A stretch of DNA of 64,000 bases from Azorinus chamasolen (taxonomy: Eukaryota; Mollusca; Bivalvia; Cardiida; Solecurtidae), in the NCBI GenBank assembly GCA_963576725.1, contig OY755240.1:14996378-15060377 (forward strand), read 5' to 3'. The number at the start of each line of letters is the position of its first letter. Position 1 is the first letter of the stretch. This document shows positions 1-11,221 of the stretch, piece by piece. The notes below the pieces were generated by a model. It had not been told where the DNA came from. It ran no database searches and worked only from the letters and a program-made list of their open reading frames with translations. A program made the position numbers and the translations under genes.

Positions 1-168
1 GAGTTTTCAGAGTTATGTCCATTTTACAACTTACGTTCACTGAAATAGGGGAATTCCCTACAGTTCCCTACAGTCAAACATATCTAAAATATACAAAACT
101 TATTTGTTTATATGCAGAAAAGTAGTATATCGCATGTAAACCTATCCAGTAAGCGTTGGAAATGATAA

Positions 169-391
169 CTTCATTCTCAGTGTTGTTATACCTTCTGATC
201 CTTCGAGATCATGAATTTCAGTACTTCCTGTTCTGAAAATTGAATACCGCTTAAGCCGGTGCTAGGGGGCGTGAGCAGTGTTGCACTTTCAATTGCTGCT
301 CATGAACATACTCAATAAAACCGAGTCTGCAAATTTCTCTTTTTGTGTTGCAATTTTTGCTTTCGGGGGATCACCTCCCTTCAGAATTTAT
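169..391 (+). repeat. Dispersed ~280-bp repeat unit, copy 1 (truncated)
   Basis: First of at least seven copies of one family. Diagnostic stretches are CTTAAGCCGGTGCTAGGGGG, the hairpin AGACTCAATAAAACCGAGTCT and GGGGATCACC near the 3' end. No ORF and no terminal inverted repeat is visible. It matches the tandem array at 21.7-22.3 kb in reverse complement and lacks the first ~60 bp of the full unit. Confidence 0.85.
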
Positions 392-399
392 AACAATAA

Positions 400-940
400 T
401 ATGTTTGATATCGACGTTCCCGATTTATTTCTCGATGTTTAAGTTTTATTATGTGAATGGACAAGGCGTCTTTCTAATATGTTTATCTATATAAATATAA
501 TACCCTACATTGAAAATAACAACCGATGGCAAAGGAGTAGTGGAGAACAATCTGACTACAGAACAATCGTAGCTAATAACAAAAGGGCGTAGAGGTGATG
601 AAGAACAGTCAACCAACAGAGCAACCAGAAATAACAACCGTTGGTGGAGGAACGATGGAACTACGTATATCGGATACAAAGATAGCTCTAACTATAATCA
701 TTTATACCCCAATGCACCAATTTACAGAGAAAACCATGACAACATTTCGAGAAATTCAATCATACTAATCAATATTACAAACAACGGAATAGCCATCAGT
801 ATACATCCGCATCAGAAAGTAACTCTTATAGGGATCGAACCAACCCTTCTTCAGAGAATCGCACATCTCAACAGAAGCGACTGTAGCACAAGCTGCAGGC
901 GATAAAACTGATAATAAAAAATCATCAATCTATCGAAAAG
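400..940. other. No gene recognised; possible degraded 5' part of the PLE that follows
   Basis: The plus strand is rich in Asn, Gln and Arg codons interrupted by many stops, and it leads directly into recognisable PLE coding sequence at about 950. It may be the eroded N-terminal region or 5' leader of that element, but no motif proves this. Confidence 0.3.
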
Positions 941-1397
941 GGAACTAAAATCTGACAAGAAAAAACATTTGGAGAGGGGACTTAAGTTCAGCCTTACACC
1001 TTCGAAAAACAATCAAGACTAATTATGTGAAGATGTTTCGGAAATTTGTAGAAAGGTACGGCTTACTGAATATTTTCATGACCGAGAAAACAAATCACTT
1101 GTTAAACATAAAGGTAATTTCTTTCCACCAAAAGCACGAAATCAAGCCAACAGCATTTTGTCGATAGCCTTCAGAAAACGACAACACATACACATTTAAG
1201 ACCGTGCAGAAGTAATACATAAAGCTGAAACATTAGCAAGAAACGACAGAACATACAAATTCAAAACATTGCAGAAGTATTATATCAAAAGCTGAACAAT
1301 TAGCAATTAAATCACTTTCGTCAGACATAAGACATTATAAGTAAGGAAGCTGACAATGGTGTAATTATAATCATGGATTTTGATCACTCAAATTATA

Positions 1398-2400
1398 GCC
1401 TTTATATACCCTAAAAAACTCAAGCTAAAAAAAGTAAATAGTTCTGACATACCTGCATCCTTTTTTTAGATTTGAATTTATCTATACAATTGAATTCTGG
1501 AATTTATGACAAAAGGGGTAACTTTAAATTTAAAAAACCCCACAAACTATCATGAATCGGATGGGAATGCTCCCCTTGCTACATGTTATGGTGTTTACAT
1601 GTCTGAGCTTATTCGTTTTGTTAGAGCTTGTTCTACTGTTTATGATTTTAACAATCGCAACCTTAAAACCTTAAAAACTGAAAAGCTAATAAAACAGGGC
1701 TACAGATATGACAAACTTCGTAAAACAGTTTCTAAATTTACCACCGTAATGTTCTACTCATCAACAAACACAATTGTAATTTACGTACGTTTTTAAAGTT
1801 ACACGTGTAGGTATTTCACGTCCGGAGTTTTACGGTGGTGTCGTTTACAAAATTCGAATAATTGTTGGACACACATATTTTGATATTCCGCTTGTCATAT
1901 ACGTATAAAACAATTCACTAAAAGGGCTATAACCCCTCTATATTGCAGCACACTACATGCCTGATGGTCGACCCCTTTACAGCTGGTCATTATTCTTTCC
2001 CCTTTGCTTGTGCGACGACAGAAACGACATAATACTCTATGAAGATTTAATATTAATCCCGTTTATGGAGAGGGAAGCGTGATATTAATTTGTATTTTGC
2101 CAGTTCTGTCGAACCCCTAATCTAAATGATGACGTCGCTTGTTAACCGTTTCAGTTTATTTTGAAATCATTTGGTTTTGACAGACATCATTTCTCATGGT
2201 GTGTAGTTGTCTGGAGGGGCATTTTATAACATTATATCATTTTGACGTTGGTAAGTGCGTGGTTGGGTATCCGTAAACCATGTTTAAGCCTCCAATTGCT
2301 ATTTTGGACTACTGAACGTTCCAAGACGGTACCCCTGCTTTCACCCTATGGTCAACGTTGTTATATTTAATGTTTTCGTCTTGATATGCGTCCAGTCTTG
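1398..2400 (+). mobile_element. 5'-truncated Naiad-like PLE 3' end inserted in the canonical PLE
   Basis: Begins abruptly with the C-terminal RT region (YIPKKLKLKKVNSSDIPASF, then IYDKRG, then YGVYMSELIRFVRACSTVYD, then KLIKQGYRYDKLRKTVSKF) and runs on through a GYDP..LQHTTC-like tail and a 3' UTR containing TTCCAAGACGGTACCCCTGC. The same order occurs on the minus strand at 8.0-8.9 kb and 39.4-40.3 kb. On both sides the sequence returns to the canonical PLE, so this is a later insertion. The reading frame is broken at least twice. Exact junctions are uncertain by ~10-20 bp. Confidence 0.7.
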
Positions 2401-2754
2401 TTTTTCTCCATATATCCATGGTTTACCTAAAGTCCACAAAAGTTCACAGATAAGAAAGAAGTGCAGTAATACGGACAACTCGTATATACAAATATCTAAT
2501 GCCACGGATTTAAAATTGAGGCCTGTTATAGCCGGACCCGCATGTCAAATACATCGATTAAGTAGCATGATAGAAATCTTATTGAAGCCATTAATAAAAC
2601 ATATCCAGAAGAGCTCATCTATGCTAGTATTGAAAAGGCAATTGTCATAGACCTACGCGATGCAAGGACCGTAAAGCAGAATGAACAGGCCGAAGTTATT
2701 ACCTACACATTGACACACAATCCAATGAATGAAGATATATTTCCACAAATAAGA

Positions 2755-2848
2755 AATAAATTCTGAAGGGGGTGATCCCCCGAAAGGAAAAATTGCAAAA
2801 CAAAAAGAGAAAATTGCAGACTCGGTTTTATTGAGTCTGTTCATGACA
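2755..2848 (-). repeat. Dispersed ~280-bp repeat unit, copy 2 (3' end only)
   Basis: Reverse-complement match to the 3' third of the family: TTCTGAAGGGGGTGATCCCC, then the CAGACTCGGTTTTATTGAGTCTG hairpin. It lies inside the canonical PLE, between its RT and GIY-YIG blocks, so it post-dates that element. Confidence 0.8.
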
Positions 2849-3299
2849 TAGATTTCCTAACGCGGGACGCAACAATGAAAGTGGTAAATATAAATATCTA
2901 TACAATAGTCAAATGCAAAAGACAGTCATCAAATTTGAAGAAACTGCTGACGAAAGCGGACTTTAATAAAAATAATTTCACTCCGTAAGTTATAAAATGC
3001 AATTAATCAAGGTATGGTTTATGTTTGCACCTGATCGAAGGATCAGAATTTTTTTTATTTAGAAACAGCAAGTCATTTTAGATGAACCACTGTATGCATT
3101 GTGATGTACAAAAGCTTATTTACGTTATAAAATGTCAGGGCAGTGGTCAGTAGTACATCGGCGAGACGTCCGATTTCAGAAAATGATTGACATTGCATAA
3201 CCAGCAAATCAGGGATATCTCGGCCTGAATGCGCATATACAGATATCTGTGCTGGATATATTTCGCCTCAATACACATTTCCCTTTTACAAAATGAATA

Positions 3300-4360
3300 C
3301 TGATTAGAGCCTGACCAGGAAACAGAATGAGTCTTACTTCATTAGCTTATTTAACTCCATTTTAAATCATGATATGTCATCCATTCCGGTCCCTGATACA
3401 TGAGAGTTGTTCCCCTTGATGTCGTTGCCTATATATATATATACTGAGCACCGCTATTTTAACTTATATTGTTCTATTGACGTCACCTGAACAATGTTAG
3501 CAATCCTTTTGAAAAAATGGGTTTTATTGCTTTGCACATATCTCTCCGTCGATATATCTGTTGGTCGGTCGGTAGATCAAACGGTTCCCGATAAGAAGAA
3601 GTCACCAACGGCTTGGTGTAGAATATTCAAACTTGCTGTGGTAGTTGGTCATGACCACTAGACGCCCCCTATTGTTCTTGATGTCACTAGGTCAAATGAC
3701 AAGGTCATCACGACAATAACTGGGAGGAGATGTATCCCATTGGAAATATGCTTTTAGCTTAATGGGTTATACAAAGGGTATAACATTTTATTATTTAAGT
3801 ACATACACAGAGTTAAATTGTTAAGGTATGCATGCATTAAAACAACTTATTTATACTCGTATTATAACCCTTTGATGATTTATGAACTGTGCTTTTCCTG
3901 TGTTTGTTTATAAGATTATTGTCCTTAAATGTCAATAATTATATATAAAAAATTATATAGAGTTGTCATTAATGGACGTTTCTGTATTAATATAACCACA
4001 GAAAAATATATTGATTTCTATACACAAACCTGACTTATGCCATGGAGTAACATCCATCTGAGAATAAAAATTCAGTTAAGTAGAAGTATCACTCGAATTC
4101 GCATGGCAAAAAGTGCAAACCCTGATTGAGACAGAAATTTAAATGCAAGCATGTAATATTAGACGTTACCAACCTGTAGGAAATATATCCACGTGGAAAG
4201 TTGTTTATTTATCTTCCATTTGTACCGATAACCATTCGATATTTTGAAATCAGTATCGATATCGGATCGACTTGCGTGAATCGATGATATATTGATATTG
4301 TCCTATCAATGACACCTCTATTTGAAAGAAATAGTTATTGATGGGAAATGTCAAGCTTAT
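3300..4360. other. AT-rich non-coding stretch, no gene seen
   Basis: No convincing ORF on either strand. A short (TA)n tract lies near 3,430-3,442. The part around 3,590-3,770 has the higher GC and the GGTCAAATGACAAGGTCATC style common in dispersed invertebrate repeats, but no second copy was found in this window. Confidence 0.5.
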
Positions 4361-4505
4361 CGCTTAAGCCGGTGCTAGGGGGTGTGAGCAGTGTTGTACT
4401 TTCTATTACTGTTCATAAACAGACTCAATAAAACCGAGTCTGCAATTTTCTCTTTTTTTGTTGCAATTTTTGCTCTCAGGGGATCACCTCCCTTCAGAAT
4501 TTATG
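4361..4505 (+). repeat. Dispersed ~280-bp repeat unit, copy 3 (3' half)
   Basis: Begins at CGCTTAAGCCGGTGCTAGGG and ends at CTTCAGAATTTATG. The 5' half of the unit is missing. Same orientation as copy 1. Confidence 0.85.
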
Positions 4506-4689
4506 CCTCTGATTTACATGATAAAAGTAAATAGAAAATTATTACGGAATGCTTAGTAAATATTCTTTTATTCTATTGTTTGAGTTTTATTTCAGGTGGA
4601 GGACCCAATCTGTCATTTACTTAGTGTTATTCATATTATATTTTATTATTACAGGATTGATCATTATACATTATTTTTTGTTTGTTAAT

Positions 4690-4905
4690 TAAACCGGTTG
4701 AAATCTCTAGTGACTAGTGTCACTGACCGCTCCAAAGCGGTACTTCCATCTTCCCCATAGTGTTTGTTTTTCTCTGTGCGCGTCTCTTTGTGTGTTAATA
4801 GTTATTTACATTTGCTGTGTTTTCTTGTTGTGGTGCTGTTCGGGCGCCTTTTTGTGCTGTATGCAGTACTTCCTGCATGACTCATATTTGTACTTTTATA
4901 AATCC
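4690..4905 (+). mobile_element. Solo PLE 3'-tail fragment
   Basis: Shares AAACCGGTT, then CACTGACCGCTCCAAAGCGG, then TACTTCCATCTTCCCC, then GCATGACTCAT.TTTGTACTTT with the 3' UTRs of the minus-strand PLE copies at 7.79-8.0 kb and 39.19-39.4 kb. The break after the TTTGTACTT motif is the same in all, which fixes the element's 3' terminus. Any ORF read here is fortuitous. Confidence 0.75.
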
Positions 4906-5860
4906 ACATATAGCAAAATGTGTTATGATGATAATATAATGAGAATATTTTAGGGGGTGGGAGGGTGGGGTGTTAGTGGAATTTCCCATTTAAATATCTG
5001 TATCTTCAGCAATAGATCTACTTATTGCAGGCATATGTAACATACATCACCAACAAGAAAATCTAATTTCCTATATGTTTACACTTTACAGTCCATTTAA
5101 TTGCTAAAAACTCATTACTGCTAGTATAGACATAGGCACATTTTATTTCAGGTCGAATAGTACATTACGTAGTAACATAAGCCCTGTAGGGGTTTTATTC
5201 CGAAAATAAGTATACACACAGACACAAACAAAATAAAATAAAATTTAAACAGGATCACAAACAGGCATTGTTTCTAAGTACACATGCACATAAATGCAAA
5301 AGCAAAACCACAACCACATACAAAAGCTCAGGGCATAAGATCTGTTTAAACAAGCACATTCATGCAGCTGAAAGATGAAGATAAGGATATTGATAGGTCC
5401 TATCATTTGATACTAAGACATGGTTAAAACAAAACTAAAAACTGTGCGAAAGGTGCTGATGTAAACCAGAGGCCTAACAACTGCCATAAAGAGGAAAACA
5501 TACAAAAGCCGATAGGGAAAGAAACAAAAAAGTGTGACATAATAACTTAATTAAAATAAAACATAAAATATTAAACCAGATTTGAGGGGAACTGATCAGC
5601 AAGTTTGAGACCACTAGGATGCATGTATGCTGCTCAGAATAGAGATACTTGTTTTTATTCTAATGAAATATCTGGTGAACTATTCATTTAGCTTCGAAAA
5701 CCAATGGCGAATATACAGCGCATCGAGAGTACGTCACTTGACATGCACAAGGGAGATCTAGTGTGCTTCCCATTTCACTGTTGCAAGTGGCAGGGAGCAA
5801 ATGTATTCACAGAAAACGACCAAGTGTGTACAAGCGACGAGGCAAGCAGTCTTCTAAAGG
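4906..5860. other. Non-coding; possible LINE-tail-like sequence near 5.16-5.24 kb
   Basis: No gene recognised. Around 5,180-5,245 the sequence ATAAGCCCTGTAGGGGTTTT followed by an A-rich AAATAAAATAAAA stretch resembles a retroelement 3' tail, but there is no second copy here to confirm it. Confidence 0.35.
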
Positions 5861-5863
5861 TGT

Positions 5864-6020
5864 AAAAGTACAACTATGAGTCATGCAGGAAGTATACAAA
5901 ACAAACAGCCGCCCAAACAGCACCACAGCAAGAAAACACAGCAAATGTACATAACTATCAAACGCACAAAGACAATGCAAACATACAATAGGGGGAAGAT
6001 GGAAGTAACGCCTTGGAACG
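5864..6020 (-). mobile_element. Solo PLE 3'-tail fragment, opposite orientation
   Basis: Reverse complement of the 4.69-4.9 kb fragment: TGAGTCATGCAGGAAG at the terminus, then CAGCAAATGTACATAACTAT, then GGAAGATGGAAGTAACGCC. With the 4.69-kb copy it forms a widely spaced inverted pair. Confidence 0.75.
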
Positions 6021-6037
6021 CAGACACATTCACGCAC

Positions 6038-6092
6038 CCTTCCGACACGTATACAACTTTTCTTGACCTATACTTCAAAATTGACAATGAAA
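6038..6092 (+). pseudogene. Short PLE RT C-terminal fragment
   Basis: The plus strand translates to PSDTYTTFLDLYFKIDNEII, which aligns with PSDNYSAFLDLDIKIDNGMI in the 40-kb PLE copy. Only ~18 codons remain, ending in a poly-T and ATT tract. Confidence 0.6.
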
Positions 6093-6099
6093 TTATTTT

Positions 6100-6205
6100 T
6101 TACATATTATTATTATTTTTACTATTATTATTATTATTATTATACCACATTTATATAGCGCTCTTTTCACACAGGATGTGTGCGTTCAAAAGCGCTTCAC
6201 ATGAT
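6100..6205. repeat. (ATT)n microsatellite with ATATAGCGC retroelement-type tail
   Basis: A TTA/ATT tract at ~6,102-6,150 is followed by TTATATAGCGCTCTTTTCAC and CAAAAGCGCTTCACATG. The same combination occurs inverted at 43,437-43,492. Such microsatellite-plus-GCGC segments are typical 3' ends of animal LINE or SINE families. Confidence 0.6.
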
Positions 6206-6209
6206 TAAA

Positions 6210-6690
6210 TTGCATGTACAGAATTGAATATATATTATACGTATAGAATATTTACAACAAATGAAATTTAAGATAGAGATATCAATAAAATTTATCAAAG
6301 ATTGAATTAATTTAAGAACTATAGATAAAAACAAAATCATCCTTTTCTGTACAGTTTATGTCCGCAATTCAAGGGAAACAGACGCACATCGTGACTACCG
6401 GTATATTGTGTCCGCCCACTTATGTCACCAAACTCAAATGAAACATTATATGTACAGTGTCAGTACATCATACAGTTACGACCCAGAAACATCTGGATCG
6501 CGTTTATGTATGACATACAACACTATACATAAAATATTGCCTTACACATGCAGGACAATTGGTTAACAGAATTTTGTAGCTAATACATATAAACAAACAC
6601 AATGCAACTACAGCAATTTACATTTGTGTACAAACAAACCACCAATATATACACCCCATATGCACAATTGGCAAAGGAGTATCGTAATAT
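6210..6690. other. Non-coding, nothing recognised
   Basis: AT-rich, with no ORF that resembles a known family and no second copy in the window. Confidence 0.4.
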
Positions 6691-7350
6691 CAATCCAACC
6701 GACACTGAACGAGACAAACAATGCCGTGCCAAGCCGCGACCCGGCGGTTTAAAAAAGATTGGGCTATCCCTACCACCAAGATCCACCACCCAGCACAAAG
6801 CGACACAAACATCAAGTGCCTACGAACAGTGCCCATCCAAACATCTGACAGGATATTCCTTGACCAATAATTTGCAAGTAACAAAATGCTTGATATGGGA
6901 GGGATTCGAACATGTCCCGTGGCCAAGGCAACAGTCATCATGATTGATAATTATTAGCTACATTCTCTTAATTTCCCTAATAATTTCTTAGTAAAATATG
7001 CCAAAGAAACGCGTTTTTCAGACATCAACTGACACTGAATGAGACACACAGGGCTGTCTCGGGCCGCAATCCGAGTGGTTTCAAAAGAGATTGGGCTATC
7101 CCTACCGTCAAGATCCACCACTCCATGGCCAAGGCAACAGTCATCGCGATTGATAATCATTAGCTACATCCCTTAATTTCCCTAGTAATGTCCTAGTGAA
7201 ATATGCCAAAGGCAAGCGTTTTTTAGACATCAACTGACACTGAGTGGGACACACAATGCTGTCCCGAGACACAATCCGAGTGGTTTCAAAAGAGATTGGG
7301 CTATCCCTACCGTCAAGATCCACCACCCAGCACAATATGACACACAAAGT
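6690..7350. repeat. Degenerate tandem repeat, unit ~206 bp, about three copies
   Basis: Repeat landmarks are GATTGGGCTATCCCTACC at ~6,758, ~7,090 and ~7,296, ATCAACTGACACTGA at ~7,022 and ~7,228, and GCCAAGGCAACAGTCATC at ~6,921 and ~7,127. ORFs on both strands, such as repeats of DSPISFETTRI on the minus strand, come from the repeat rather than from a gene. A weak B-box-like GTTCGAATCCC on the minus strand near 6,905 could point to a tRNA-SINE origin, but no A box is clear. Confidence 0.75.
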
Positions 7351-7374
7351 GCCCTCAAACAGTGACCAACTAAA

Positions 7375-7789
7375 TAATTGACAGGTAATTACTCGACTAA
7401 TATCTGCCATCCTAGCTGCATGCATGAAACTTCTATCCCCTATTTTACCGTCCGACATTTTGGCACAACTACCGACACTGAACTACTTGCTGACCTTAAC
7501 TCTCTTCGAGGCCTGTACACGTCAAGCATGTTGACAATGTACTTGGGGGATTCATTGTGCATGGCTTTGTACGTAAGTGTCAAACGTTTGAATTCGATCC
7601 GATGTTGAACCGGAAGGCAGTGAAGTTCCTTCAAGACCGGAGTGATATGATTATATCGAGAAGTCTTGGTTATGATACGTGCTGCTGTGTTTTGGACCCT
7701 TTGAAGTTTTCGCAGTGTGTTTTTTGAAATCCCATGCATCAATGAGTTGCAGTAGTCAAGTTTTGATGTAACCAGGGAGTTTACCAAAG
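7375..7789 (-). pseudogene. CR1-type LINE reverse transcriptase, C-terminal part (split from 15.85-18.4 kb)
   Basis: The minus strand reads LVTSKLDYCNSLMHGISKNT, then LRKLQRVQNTAARIITKTSR, then LKELHCLPVQHRIEFKRLTL, then PKYIVNMLDVYRPRRELRSA. This is the conserved region after the RT domain in CR1/L2-clade LINEs. A one-base frameshift near 7,440 is followed by IGDRSFMHAARMADI, the usual GDR.F..AAP.LW block with LW lost. The fragment starts exactly where the PLE 3' end stops (7,790). It continues the LINE whose RT ends at 15,846: in intact relatives the two parts are separated by only about ten residues. So it is the downstream half of one LINE. Confidence 0.85.
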
Positions 7790-8289
7790 TACAAAAATGA
7801 GTCATGCAGGAAACACCACATACAGAACAAACACTCGCCCGAACAGCAACACAAGGAAACAGCAAATGTACATACGTAGAAAAAAATAACAAGAGACGCA
7901 CAAAGACAAAACAAACATACAATAGGAGGAAGATGGGAGTACCGCATTGGAACGGTCAGTGACAAAAGTCACTGGGGGGTTAAACCGGTTTATGGGCGCC
8001 CAACCTCACACTTATTCCATCCCCATCCTAAAAACAGTGTAAATAAACGTATCCCCTCTCCGACTAATCTACAACAACCGCGACAGCAAATACAGTGGTA
8101 AAGTGCATGTATAACGAAAAATCATTTAAGTGAACATACTGTATCCACCTATCGCTAGTGTACTCAATGATTGAGCTGCAAACAGAGTAACTGTAGAAAA
8201 GTAATAAAGGGTACGACAAAAATGAAATAGTACAGATATCCGACGTTCTCCTTCCATTTCTGGATTTAAGAGGTCGCCTTCATAGAGTA
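7790..8289 (-). mobile_element. 3' UTR of the Naiad-like PLE
   Basis: Non-coding tail after the RT stop, 80-90% alike by eye to 39,185-39,690. It includes CACTGGGGGGTTAAACCGGT and a tail that is also found alone at 4.69, 5.86, 27.77 and 50.32 kb. Short ORFs here, such as the one matching PFYSWQSRWPLCMYA, are antisense or shadow frames over the shared tail and the RT C-terminus. Confidence 0.7.
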
Positions 8290-10521
8290 CTAAACCTTTC
8301 TTGTAGGCGTACATGCAAAGAGGCCAGCGTGATTGCCAACTGTAAAAGGGTTCACAACCAAACATGCAGTATGTTGTAGTATTACAGGATCATATCCCTT
8401 TTTAATGAATTGTTTTATATATTTGATGAACAAAGTGAGAAAATGGGTATGTCCAATAGTTTTACGAAGTTTGTAAATCACGTCACCATCAAATTCAGGA
8501 TGTGAAATACCGTGTCGCAGAAGCACCTTGAGATTACATTTGCACTTGCCAATAAGCGAGAGATTTCGATAGTAAAATTTAGAGAAAGTTTTTCTTAGTT
8601 TATGGTATCTATATCCTTGCTTAAGAAGTTTTTCAGTTAAAATGAGATTTCGACTGTTAAAATCGTCAATAGATGAACAAGCTCTAGCAAAACGAATAAG
8701 TTGAGATATATAAACCCCGTAAGATGGAGCACGGGGAACATCCCCGTCAAGATGAGGAAAATTTACAATATTAAAATCAAAATCATCTCTTTTGTCATAT
8801 ATTTTAGACGAAATAATTCCATTATTAATTTTAAGGTCTAGATCAAGAAACGCTGCATAATTGTCGGACGGGTTAGCTTTATTCAATTTGAGTTCTTTAG
8901 GATAAATTGTAGGAATCAGAGCATCGAAGAAAGGGTTATCTGAGTTAAAAATATCATCCAAATATCGACAAGTTTCATTGAAGGATTTTATAACATCTTG
9001 TGATTGAGGATTCAAACACAACATGAAATCTCTCTCATAGCAGTACAAAAACAAATCTGCGACAAGTGGTGCACAATTCGTACCCATAGGAATACCAATT
9101 ACCTGACGGTATATAGCATTCCCATAACGTACACATATGTTATTCAAAAGAAAGGTTAGTGCTTCGCAAACCTCAGAGCAAGTCCAATTGGTGTAATATT
9201 TCATTTGCTCGTCAGTAAAGAAAGCTTTTTCAGCATTACATGCCAAGAATGATGTTTTTCTCGGGCAAATACTTTCTGGATCAAGTTAGTAAGCTTATCC
9301 TTAATTAAAATATGAGGAAGAGTTGTGTACAGAGTAGAATAATCGTACGTGCTTACAGTGGATGCTTTTGTTCTTAAGTTTGTTTAAGACTTCTGGAGAG
9401 TTCTTAATAGACCAGAAGATATTTATTCCAGAATGTTCATAAGTCTTATCACTGTAGAATTTTACATGTTCATTTACCTTCGTTAAACAAGAAGTCAAAA
9501 GTATAGACAATTTAGTAGTTGTACATGAACTAGAATTTGCAATGAAACGCGCTTTATATGTTTTTATGTAGTTTTGGTAACCAATACATTGTAGGAAGTT
9601 TATGTTGTGTAATTTTAATATCGATTCCAAATTGTTCACACTTTTTAACATGGTCTGAAATGATGGTCTTTTCGTCAGTGGTAACTGAAATGTATGACTT
9701 GGTATTTATAATTTTCTGCTTCAAGACATCGATATAATGTAATCGTCAAATAATAATCACATTATTTGATGCCTTATCAGCAGGAACAAAAACGTATTTT
9801 GAATGGTAATCCTGTAAACCCTTTTTAAGATGTCTAAAAGAAGTTCTAGGTTTAGGGGGAAGAAGGTGTTTATTAGAGCTGTAAAAGGAAATGCGTTTAT
9901 CAATTATATCAAAAATTAGTTTTTTCCAACAAGAAAGAGTATTAGATTCAACATGTTCTCTTCGACACCATTTAATACTAAAATTTTGTAAAGCCTCCGC
10001 AATCTGAACTCGATAAGATTTAAAATCTATCAAGGATGGTATTCTATATTTGGGACCTTTATTTAAAAGAGATCGTAGACGTTTATCTTTAATAATCTCA
10101 AAATTACCAGTAATCACATGACCAGCCGGAGAATAGCAAAATTTTGAGGTGGCGCAATCTCAATTATCAGGAGTATTATCATTAATATTAAGGTCGGTCA
10201 CAATTTTATTATAGTTGAAAATTGTATTTCTGATGGGTTTGTTATATTTGTAGCAGATGATAGGTGGTTCTGTATTTTTAAAGTATTTAGGAATAGTGTC
10301 AATTACATTTTTGTCTCTAAAAATACTTTGGATGTCAATAAAATCAATACCTTTATTAATAAAAGGAATTTTCAAGAAGAATCTTTGGTGTTCAGATAAT
10401 TTGTCAATGTGCGGTCTGAGAACATGTAGAGTAAAGCTTTGTATCAAACTAGCCGTTCCTATGAGAGGATCTGATCTAAAAATAATTTTATCGGCTTGCT
10501 CGTCAATTTCTGTTAATGAAC
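8290..10521 (-). pseudogene. Naiad-like PLE reverse transcriptase (frameshifted)
   Basis: Blocks in order on the minus strand: ITSLTE-type leader (ICSLTEIDEQADKIIFRSDP), FINKGIDFIDIQSIFRD, CYKYNKPIRNTIFNYNK, CDCATSKFCYSPAGHVITGN, GPKYR, FVPADKASNNVIII (the PLE DKG region), KARFIANSSSCTTTKLSILL, YSTLYTTLPH, then the catalytic region with IPMGTNCAPLVADLFLYCYE and YLDDI, then FLDLDLKINN, YDKRDDFDF, YGVYISQLIRFARACSSIDD and GYDPVILQHTACLVVNPFTV. Open stretches are 10,521-10,160, 10,117-9,746, 9,651-9,301 and 9,246-8,290, so at least three frameshifts break it. The YxDD motif survives as YLDDI. The first ~30 codons of the open frame upstream of 10,521 belong to the inserted transposon, not to the RT. 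Confidence 0.85.
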
Positions 10522-10553
10522 ATATCGTCGGCCTAATATCAAAACCTCGTATA
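10522..10553. repeat. Left terminal inverted repeat of the DNA transposon
   Basis: Perfect inverted match to 15,266-15,297. The outer ATAT may be target duplication rather than element; the core would then start TCGTCGGCC or CGTCGGCC. Similarity continues weakly a further ~10 bp inward. Confidence 0.85.
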
Positions 10554-11221
10554 ACCAGTTTTATAAATTTTACAGGAGAGACATTTTTCTTTCTTCTTGT
10601 TTCATATATCGACGGATTCACTCCAAATTCTGAGCGTATCATTAGAATACCATATTAAACAGTTTAACTAACTGTTTGTTATGCATTTGTTAATAGATAC
10701 ATGATAAATTTCATATACGACAGTTTGACTCCAGTTTTACACTTTTTTAAGCATATACAACCTTTTGAATGGTTATACTCATGCATGCTTAATACCATTA
10801 TTCTGTATAAGAAGATTGTACTCATACTCAAACATTGAAATTTTAGTAAATTGTTTTCATCATTAGAAAAGAACATGTGCTGGGCAACAAAGTTTACCAA
10901 TGATGGTATTATTTAATAAAATAAATGAGAGATATTTACAAAACACGTCGTCATGTGCCGTCGAGGCTGACCTAAAATCTCAGCCTTGCAAAGTGTGACG
11001 GACAGACGGGCAGACAGACGGACAACGGAAAAGTGATCCCTATGTGACACACTTTCTCTCAGCATGTGACACAAGAACTATTCGGTAATGGAATGAAAAT
11101 AACATAAACTCCAATAGTAAACAGTTTATCTTCAGTATTCAAAGTCCCAACATAAAGTAATTGAAAACAAAACAACAGGCAACTATCTATGGGACATATA
11201 ACACTGTCTCGCTTTCTCTAA

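Larger units (their letters stand above)
950..3300 (+). pseudogene. Canonical Penelope-like retroelement, RT plus C-terminal GIY-YIG, heavily mutated and interrupted
   Basis: Plus-strand reading in shifting frames recovers the PLE order. At ~970-1140 lies an RT leader block (RGLKFSLTPSKN, then CRKVRLTEYFHD, then KGNFFPPKARN). At ~1330-1395 is an EADNGVIIIMDFDH block, equivalent to the PLE EADKGG motif. At ~2412-2620 are GLPKVHK and LRPVIAGPACQIHRLSSMIE, typical PLE RT motifs. At ~3090-3240 comes a GIY-YIG nuclease (LIYVIKC, then YIGETSDFRK) downstream of the RT. In known PLEs the RT copies RNA at nicked or telomeric ends and GIY-YIG supplies the nick. Stops and frameshifts are numerous, including three stops within the nuclease. 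It is interrupted by a second PLE (1,398-2,400) and a repeat (2,755-2,848). RT motif A and the YxDD block are not found. This is a dead copy. Confidence 0.75.

Noticed and set aside
4717..4953. 78-aa Cys-rich, membrane-like ORF as a small secreted protein
   Set aside because: It lies wholly on a PLE 3' tail that occurs at four or more other places with different frames.
5876..6208. 110-aa ORF at 5.88-6.2 kb as a gene
   Set aside because: It is a chain of a PLE tail read antisense, an RT snippet and an (ATT)n tract.
6580..7458. Several overlapping ORFs suggesting a gene at 6.6-7.4 kb
   Set aside because: The same peptide motifs recur every ~206 bp on both strands because the DNA is a tandem repeat.
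10553..10642. N-terminal ~30 codons of the open frame at 10,160-10,642 as part of the PLE RT
   Set aside because: They lie inside the DNA transposon, beyond its inverted terminus. The similarity of the frame across the border is fortuitous, and the true upstream PLE sequence is at 15,298.
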